From assembly GCF_946151055.1 (NCBI RefSeq), contig NZ_CAMGYZ010000005.1, forward strand, positions 248,001-312,000: a DNA stretch of 64,000 nt, read 5' to 3'. Source of the DNA: Bacillus sp. Marseille-Q3570 (lineage in GTDB: Bacteria; Bacillota; Bacilli; Bacillales; Fictibacillaceae). Positions 58,711 to 64,000 of this stretch are shown here, piece by piece. Position numbers and translations under genes: made by a program. The notes below the pieces were generated by a model. The model was not told the origin of the DNA. It did no database searches and saw only the letters and a program-made list of their open reading frames with translations. Each line of letters starts with the position of its first letter. Within the stretch, counting starts at the first letter, position 1.

Positions 58711-59631
58711 TTGAACAAAAATAAACCGATCTATGTGGAGTCGACCATCAACACCGGTATGGAGCGGATCTGGCAGGCAACCCAGGATCCGAAACAGCAT
58801 GAACAATGGGACTTGCGCTTCACTGACATTACATATCTACCGAAAAAGCATGAGGATGAACCTCAGCGATTCGAGTACAAAACGAACATCGGCTTCGGGC
58901 TGAGTATCGCTGGGGAAGGGGAAAGCGTCGGGACGAAAGAGGATGAAGATGGCGCGCGTACCTCTTCTCTGAAGTTTTGGACAGACATGCCGATTTCACT
59001 CATTAAAAAGGGTGGAGGCTATTGGAAATACACGCCGACAAATGACGGGATCCAGTTCGTCACCTTGTATGATTACACAACCCGGTTTGGCGTGCCTGGT
59101 CAGTTGTTGGATCGTTTCGTCTTCAGACCGTTGATGGGGTGGGCGACTGCCTGGAGCTTTGACTGTCTGAAGCTTTGGCTGGAGGAAAACATCCATCCAA
59201 AGACGTCCCTGTTACGGAGTATGATGCACTGGATGATCTGCGCTGTACTGGCTGTCGTCTGGATTTATCAGGGGCTTGTCCCGAAGCTTCTGTTCCCGGA
59301 TTCAGGTGAATTGGCGATTCTTCAAAAGTCCGGCTTGTTCGTCGGTTTTGAGGAAACGGTACTGCTGGCGATCGGGATCACGGAAATCGCCTTCGGATTC
59401 ATCTTCTTACTTCCTGTCAAAAAGAAAAAATTATTCTACATAAATGTTGTCGTGTTGCTAGGGTTGTTGGTTGGTGCGATTTTCAGCAACCCGGAAATCC
59501 TTGTAGCGCCCTTCAATCCGATATCGCTGACACTTGCCATGGCAGGCTTATCGATCATTGGAATTCTCAACAGCCGAGGAATTCCATCAGCGACAAACTG
59601 CAAACGGAAAATGCGTGGTGACGAATCTTGA
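58711..59631 (+). CDS. yndG: SRPBCC/DoxX-like fusion protein (YndG-like)
   Basis: The 306-residue protein has two parts. Residues 1-165 look like a SRPBCC lipid-binding domain (IYVESTINTGMERIWQATQDPKQHEQWDLRFTDI, read in part). Residues 170-300 contain four membrane helices of a DoxX-like domain (MMHWMICAVLAVVWIYQGLVPKLLFPDSGE; LAIGITEIAFGFIFLLP). The start codon is TTG 58711 after AGGGTGTGATCTA. It is followed by DUF4166 and YndJ-like genes, matching the B. subtilis yndG-yndH-yndJ order, and overlaps the next gene by four bases. Function is unknown. Confidence 0.83.
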   Translation: MNKNKPIYVESTINTGMERIWQATQDPKQHEQWDLRFTDITYLPKKHEDEPQRFEYKTNIGFGLSIAGEGESVGTKEDEDGARTSSLKFWTDMPISLIKKGGGYWKYTPTNDGIQFVTLYDYTTRFGVPGQLLDRFVFRPLMGWATAWSFDCLKLWLEENIHPKTSLLRSMMHWMICAVLAVVWIYQGLVPKLLFPDSGELAILQKSGLFVGFEETVLLAIGITEIAFGFIFLLPVKKKKLFYINVVVLLGLLVGAIFSNPEILVAPFNPISLTLAMAGLSIIGILNSRGIPSATNCKRKMRGDES

Positions 59632-60308
59632 GTTCAATCTATGAAAAAGCGCTGGGAGTGGACTTTCAACGGCTTCATCCAAAGCTCCAGGAAAAATTCC
59701 GCCTTTCGAGTGACGAGGATCGAGCACTCATCTGCACCGGAACGATGGAGGAGATTTCAGGCGGGCGCTGGTTCATGCGTCCATTCATCAAGTACGGGAT
59801 CAAGGAAAACATCACCTTCCCTGAACGAGGCACCGGGATTCCTTTTAAACTTGAAAAATACGCATATAAAGACCCTTATGGGCGCGAAACGGTCGCCTGG
59901 ATCAGGACGTTTCATTTTAAAAATGCAGATCGGCGCTTTGATGCGACAATGGTTTATAGCGAAAAGACCAGGGGGATCATCGATTATCTCGGGAATCGGC
60001 AGGCTTCTCCAGTCGGAATCGACATCACTGTTTCAGAAGCAGGCGGAATAAAGATGAAATCGACCTACCAATTTTTCCACCTTGGCGGAAAAAGGATTAC
60101 TATCCCGTCCCGATTGATTGGCCAGGCGACCGTTAACGAAGAGTTTGATGAAAAAAACGATTGGTTTTCAATTGATGTTTCCGTGAAAAACGTTATGTTC
60201 GGGACAATTTTCAGGTACAAAGGGAACTTCCGCATGGAGGTTGTCCCGATGCCTCCTGGACAACTCCCGGGGTATGCATTTCCGCAAAAGTATGATGCAA
60301 GAGAGTAG
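59628..60308 (+). CDS. yndH: DUF4166 protein (YndH-like)
   Basis: The 226-residue protein of the DUF4166 family has IYEKALGVDFQRLHPKLQEKFRLSSDED, GRWFMRPFIKYGI, GRETVAWIRTFHF and GGIKMKSTYQFFHLGGKRITIP. It has no signal peptide or membrane segment. The start codon is TTG 59628, overlapping the stop of the YndG-like gene. Function is unknown; it is likely to act with its two neighbours because the trio is kept together in B. subtilis. Confidence 0.82.
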   Translation: MSSIYEKALGVDFQRLHPKLQEKFRLSSDEDRALICTGTMEEISGGRWFMRPFIKYGIKENITFPERGTGIPFKLEKYAYKDPYGRETVAWIRTFHFKNADRRFDATMVYSEKTRGIIDYLGNRQASPVGIDITVSEAGGIKMKSTYQFFHLGGKRITIPSRLIGQATVNEEFDEKNDWFSIDVSVKNVMFGTIFRYKGNFRMEVVPMPPGQLPGYAFPQKYDARE

Positions 60309-60317
60309 GTTTTTAAT

Positions 60318-61985
60318 GTGAAAAAGAAATCCATGATGAACGTGGGGATCGGTTTCATCCTTTGGATTGTATCCCTGTTTACAATCGAGCTCAACTTGAT
60401 TGAACAGCTTCTATTGTTTGCAATTTATGTGACTGTTCCGCTGACGTTCGCCCTGACCGAAACTGTGAAACGTGATGGCACGCTTTTTAAAACGTATCGA
60501 GCCGCATTCCATCTCCAGCTACCGATGGCGGTACTAGCGGGGTTATCATTCAGTCTGGACCCTGGCGTCACTGCAGGGTTTCTTTCTATTGGTTGGCTTC
60601 TTTTTTCGATTCTTGTATTCTTGTATGGTGCTGCACGTTTCAGCGCAAGAGGGACCCAACCGCTGGAGGAACTTTCCGTCGATATCGGCTTGATCTACTT
60701 CCTCCTTGGCGGTGTTTGGTTCACCATCAGCCGTTTCGGGCTTGAAGTCATGGATTTCAGCATGACGATCATCCAACTGACGGCAATCCACTTTCATTTT
60801 TCAGCTTTTGTCCTGCCGATTTTCAACGGGATGCTTGGACGTTTTATTGCCGGAGAACAACACGAGCTCTCTAAAACTTACAAACTAGCGACTTACGGTA
60901 TCCTCGCTGGTCCGATTCTGATCGCGATCGGCATTACATACTCAAGGATTTTTGAATTTCTTTCAGTCGGAATTTTCGTCATCGCACTTATTTTGTATTG
61001 CATTCTGATTTTTACTCATGTCATCCCTAAAATCAGCTGGTTGCCGCGGATTTTGCTTTTCCTATCTACCTTTGCATTGATTCTGACGTTGGCATTCTCT
61101 TTTATTTATGGTTTCAGCAGAGCATTGGGTAAGGTGATCATTCCGATTCCGGATATGGTCTTCTTTCATGGGATCGGAAATGCGTTCATCGTTGTGTTTT
61201 GTGGCATTGTCGGTTGGTTCCTTAACACGCCTAAACCGCAGCACGATCATTACGGAATCCCATTCAGTAAAATCCATAGCGGTTTTTATACGGGAGCTGA
61301 TTTTTTCGAGCGGAACAACCTGGTCGATCCGACCCGTAACCGCAACAGCTTGATTGACACGATGAGCGACTATGACCGCACAGGTTTCAGCACAGAAAAG
61401 CTTCATCCTGAGATTGTGTCATTTTATGAAAATACGCTTAACTACGATCTCGATTCCCATACGGAATGGCAGCCGGGATTCATCACGATTTCCAAGCTCT
61501 ATAAAGCGATCAGCAGACGGATCGGCCAGATCAACCTCCCGCTTAACGGGACAGATCATATTCGGATGACGGGTAAAATCATCCCTGTTCAATCAAACAG
61601 TGATGGACGAGAAAATGTACGGGCGTGGATTCGGACGACAGAGGATGGTGAACCGATTTTTGCAGCGGCGTACTCTTCCCATATGCATGAAGGGGAGCGG
61701 TATATGAATATTGGGATGCCGCTTTTATTCGGGAACATGACGGGTATTTTGAAGATGGATCTTATTGGAGAAGCAGGCTTGAGGCTTGCCAGTTTTACAA
61801 AGCGTCGAACAGGCAACGAAGGTATTTATTATCATTGCCCGTGGTTCACGCTAAAACTGCCGATCGATGAGCATTTCCACGTCTGGTTTGATGAGGGAGC
61901 AAATACGTTGAGGGCGAATCATCACATGAGTTTCTTTGGAAAACCGTTTTTGAAAATCGAGTATGAAATCTCTAAAATACACTGA
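60318..61985 (+). CDS. yndJ: YndJ-like membrane protein
   Basis: The 555-residue protein has an N-terminal membrane part of about ten helices (to about residue 310) and a soluble C-terminal part of about 230 residues (GIPFSKIHSGFYTGADFFERNNLVDPTRNRNSLIDTM...). The membrane part contains IHFHFSAFVLPIFNGMLGR, where the histidines could be functional. The C-terminal part resembles the upstream DUF4166-type protein in motifs such as HPEIVSFYENTLNYDL and RENVRAWIRT, so an internal relationship between YndH and the YndJ tail is likely. The start is GTG 60318. It ends two bases from the convergent LysR gene, without a visible terminator. Confidence 0.85.
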   Translation: MKKKSMMNVGIGFILWIVSLFTIELNLIEQLLLFAIYVTVPLTFALTETVKRDGTLFKTYRAAFHLQLPMAVLAGLSFSLDPGVTAGFLSIGWLLFSILVFLYGAARFSARGTQPLEELSVDIGLIYFLLGGVWFTISRFGLEVMDFSMTIIQLTAIHFHFSAFVLPIFNGMLGRFIAGEQHELSKTYKLATYGILAGPILIAIGITYSRIFEFLSVGIFVIALILYCILIFTHVIPKISWLPRILLFLSTFALILTLAFSFIYGFSRALGKVIIPIPDMVFFHGIGNAFIVVFCGIVGWFLNTPKPQHDHYGIPFSKIHSGFYTGADFFERNNLVDPTRNRNSLIDTMSDYDRTGFSTEKLHPEIVSFYENTLNYDLDSHTEWQPGFITISKLYKAISRRIGQINLPLNGTDHIRMTGKIIPVQSNSDGRENVRAWIRTTEDGEPIFAAAYSSHMHEGERYMNIGMPLLFGNMTGILKMDLIGEAGLRLASFTKRRTGNEGIYYHCPWFTLKLPIDEHFHVWFDEGANTLRANHHMSFFGKPFLKIEYEISKIH

Positions 61986-61987
61986 AT

Positions 61988-62869
61988 TCAAGGCAGAAAT
62001 CCTTTGGACATTTCGATGAATTCCCTGACAGCGAAAGGGAGGTATTTGTTCGTTTTCCACAAAAGTCCTAGCTCGAGACTTAGGCTGGAATTCGCCAACG
62101 GTATGGCGCGGATCTCTGGGTGAAGGTTAGAGTTTCCGATTTTACTCGGTAACAGGGCTACACCCAATTTTGCCTCCACCATTTCTATCATGAAATCCTT
62201 TTGCGAGCTTTGGCACACGACGTTTGGGGTGAAGCCGTTTCTGGAACATTCCTCAAGAATACGGTCATGAAGAGTGAAGTCCTGACGGTATAGGATGAAG
62301 GGTTCGCCTTTAAGCGCTGTAATTTCGACCTCATTTTCCATGGCTAATGGATGATCGTTATGTACAATGAGCATCAACGGATCATTGATCAATCTCACCA
62401 TTTCGAAATTCGCTTTATTCTCCGGCAGATTACAGACTAATCCAATATCGAGTGAACCTTCTTCAACCCCTTGTTTGATACTTTTCGAACCGACTTCATT
62501 CAATGAAAGATCAACATGGGCATACGTTTCTTTAAATTGACTGATCAGCTTGGAAAAAAAGGCAGCACCGATGATCGGAGGAATTCCGATCCTGATTTCC
62601 CCTTTTTTCAGATCCATGATATCTGTGAGCTCTGAAGTCAGGTTGTTGAAGGCCTGGAGAACATTCTTCGTATTGATGAGTACAGCTTTACCTGCGTCCG
62701 TCAATTCCAATTCTTTGGACCGGTAAAATAAAGACACGCCTAATTCTTCCTCTAGTTGTTTGATAGCTTTACTGATCGAGGGCTGGGAAACGTGTAAAGT
62801 GGCTGCAGCCTTCGTGAAACTTAAATGTCTAGCAACCTCTGAAAAATATTCGAGATGGCGGATGTCCAT
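61988..62869 (-). CDS. LysR-family transcriptional regulator
   Basis: The 293-residue LysR-type regulator has an N-terminal winged helix-turn-helix (MDIRHLEYFSEVARHLSFTKAAATLHVSQPSISKAIKQLEEELGVSLF, read in part) and a periplasmic-binding-like effector domain (GEIRIGIPPIIGAAFFSKLISQF; LDIGLVCNLP; LGVALLPSKI). AAGGAGTGGATCCTG precedes the ATG. It is divergent from the malate synthase G gene across 274 nt, the usual arrangement for LysR regulators and their target, so control of glyoxylate/glycolate use is a reasonable inference. The effector is unknown. Confidence 0.9.
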   Translation of the reverse strand: MDIRHLEYFSEVARHLSFTKAAATLHVSQPSISKAIKQLEEELGVSLFYRSKELELTDAGKAVLINTKNVLQAFNNLTSELTDIMDLKKGEIRIGIPPIIGAAFFSKLISQFKETYAHVDLSLNEVGSKSIKQGVEEGSLDIGLVCNLPENKANFEMVRLINDPLMLIVHNDHPLAMENEVEITALKGEPFILYRQDFTLHDRILEECSRNGFTPNVVCQSSQKDFMIEMVEAKLGVALLPSKIGNSNLHPEIRAIPLANSSLSLELGLLWKTNKYLPFAVREFIEMSKGFLP

Positions 62870-63143
62870 CAGGATCCACTCCTTACTCTTTAATAGTTTT
62901 CGATCATTACTATGAAAGTGTTATCAATCCCTCTATCAAATACGTTCTATTACCAACGAAACTTTTAATTTACAGCTTATAAAAAGTCTATTATAACTAA
63001 AATGCATAATCAACATTCTAAATATATATTATGGATATGAATCATTTTATTATAAGATAGTATGTGTGAATAGTTTATAAATTCTGAACATTAAAAAGAA
63101 AAAACTTACATGCGCAGTCAACCATTCAATAGGAGGAATTCAT
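62870..63143. promoter_or_regulatory. Divergent control region, LysR regulator / malate synthase G
   Basis: This AT-rich 274-nt gap must contain both promoters. No clear T-N11-A dyad with extended symmetry could be chosen by eye; short AT-rich inverted stretches around 62970-63060 are candidates only. The ribosome site of glcB is AGGAGGAATTCAT. Confidence 0.4.
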
Positions 63144-64000
63144 ATGTCGGACTATGTAAAAGTGGGAAACCTTCAAGTTGCCCAGGTCTTATACGATTTT
63201 ATCAATTCCGAAGCGATACCGGACAGTGAGGTGTCAGCTGATGCATTTTGGTCAGGTCTCGAAAAGATCGTCGAAGAGCTTGCCCCTAAAAATAAAGCAC
63301 TGCTGGAGAAACGGGAAGAACTGCAAGAGAAAATCAATGAATGGCATAAATCGAACAATGATTTCGATCTCGAAACTTATAAATCTTTCTTGAAAGAATT
63401 GAATTACCTCGAACCTGAAGCCGTAGACTTCAAGGTCACAACTGAAGATGTCGATGATGAAATCGCCACACAGCCTGGACCTCAGCTCGTGGTGCCTGTC
63501 AACAATGCGCGCTATGCAATCAACGCGGCTAACGCACGGTGGGGGAGTCTGTACGATGCACTTTACGGGACGGATGCGATCAGTGAGGAAGGAGGGGCGG
63601 ATAAAAAGGGATCCTACAACCCTGTACGTGGTGAAAAAGTCATTGCCTACGCACGAGAATTCCTCGATAAAACGGTTCCGCTCGCAAAAGGAGGTCATAA
63701 TGACGTAACGGGTTATGCCATCGTCGGTGGTAAACTGGCTGCATCTTTAACGAGTGGGGAAACGACCGGTTTGAAGGATGATGCTCAGTTTGTCGGCTAT
63801 CAGGGCAATGAAAATGAACCGGAAGCGATTCTTTTGAAAAATAACGGCATTCACTTTGAAATCCAAATCGATCGGGATCATGCAATCGGCCGGACGGACA
63901 GAGCTGGTGTGAAGGATGTTTTCGTCGAATCCGCGTTGACGACGATCATGGACTTCGAAGACTCTGTGACGGCAGTAGATGCGGAAGACAAAGTACTCGT
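63144..64000 (+). CDS. glcB: Malate synthase G, 5' part (runs off window)
   Basis: Malate synthase G condenses glyoxylate with acetyl-CoA to give malate. The first 285 codons are present, of about 720 expected. The opening SDYVKVGNLQVAQVLYDFIN is close to known GlcB sequences. Diagnostic blocks include VPVNNARYAINAANARWGSLYDALYGTD, ISEEGGADKKGSYNPVRGEKVIAYAREFLD and, at the right edge, TTIMDFEDSVTAVDAEDKV, which contains the acidic DFEDSV metal-binding region. The gene follows AGGAGGAATTCAT and is divergent from a LysR regulator. Confidence 0.93.
   Translation, partial: MSDYVKVGNLQVAQVLYDFINSEAIPDSEVSADAFWSGLEKIVEELAPKNKALLEKREELQEKINEWHKSNNDFDLETYKSFLKELNYLEPEAVDFKVTTEDVDDEIATQPGPQLVVPVNNARYAINAANARWGSLYDALYGTDAISEEGGADKKGSYNPVRGEKVIAYAREFLDKTVPLAKGGHNDVTGYAIVGGKLAASLTSGETTGLKDDAQFVGYQGNENEPEAILLKNNGIHFEIQIDRDHAIGRTDRAGVKDVFVESALTTIMDFEDSVTAVDAEDKVL

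Noticed and set aside
62870-63143. A specific LysR operator
   Set aside because: Several AT-rich T-N11-A matches exist, as expected by chance in such sequence; none stands out.
1-64000. tRNA or rRNA genes, prophage or insertion sequence transposases
   Set aside because: None was seen on either strand; the only mobile-type genes are the group I intron and the homing endonuclease.

Overview
The window is a chromosomal segment of a motile, competent, Gram-positive Bacillaceae (Bacillus-like) bacterium. The evidence is gene order: the stretch from yvyE through degSU, degV, comFA/comFC, yvyF-flgM-flgN-flgK-flgL-yviE-fliW-csrA-hag-flaG-fliD-fliS-fliT and on to hpf-secA-prfB-yvjA follows the Bacillus subtilis order closely. 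Poly(glycerol-phosphate)-type wall teichoic acid genes, strong AGGAGG ribosome sites and T-tailed terminators agree with this. The species cannot be named from the sequence alone.

Layout. (1) 1-8.4 kb: wall teichoic acid genes: the first codons of tagD (minus strand, cut by the window edge), a long CDP-glycerol glycerophosphotransferase, the tagGH exporter, an acyltransferase, tagA and tagO. (2) 8.8-22.6 kb: a Wzx/Wzy-type surface polysaccharide cluster with three GT4 glycosyltransferases, flippase, polymerase and a short Wzz-like protein. It also holds a complete-looking set for UDP-2,3-diacetamido-2,3-dideoxy-mannuronic acid (6-dehydrogenase, 3-dehydrogenase, aminotransferase, N-acetyltransferase, 2-epimerase). 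The cluster has no initiating transferase of its own, so TagO may prime both polymers. (3) 22.6-28.8 kb: yvyE, the DegS/DegU two-component system, degV, and competence genes comFA and comFC (comFB is absent). (4) 28.8-39.9 kb: the late flagellar genes, with sigma-D type promoters. The flagellin gene is split by a 362-nt group I intron, and a LAGLIDADG homing endonuclease gene lies immediately downstream on the opposite strand. (5) 40-51.1 kb: a block not found here in B. subtilis: a lipoprotein, an amidohydrolase, an Lrp-type regulator, an M42 peptidase, a dppABCDFE-like dipeptide uptake operon and pyrrolidone-carboxylate peptidase. (6) 51.2-58 kb: cold-shock protein, hpf with a sigma-B-like promoter, secA, prfB with its programmed +1 frameshift, and yvjA. 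(7) 58-64 kb: a DCC thiol-oxidoreductase-like protein, a yndG-yndH-yndJ-like operon, a LysR regulator, and the 5' part of malate synthase G.

The intergenic regions carry several repeat families. A roughly 23-25-nt unit in a ++-- arrangement occurs at three places. Arrays built on the palindrome GGTGCCAGGCACC lie on both sides of secA. A degenerate 21-22-nt tandem array follows degU. A GGCTCAGCCTGCGC element occurs twice, and a GC-rich element occurs once nearly whole and once as a fragment.

The most notable finding is the flagellin locus. The conserved C-terminal helix of the filament protein can only be made after RNA splicing. The likely homing enzyme sits outside the intron, antisense to hag, and its last codons are encoded inside the flagellin terminator hairpin.
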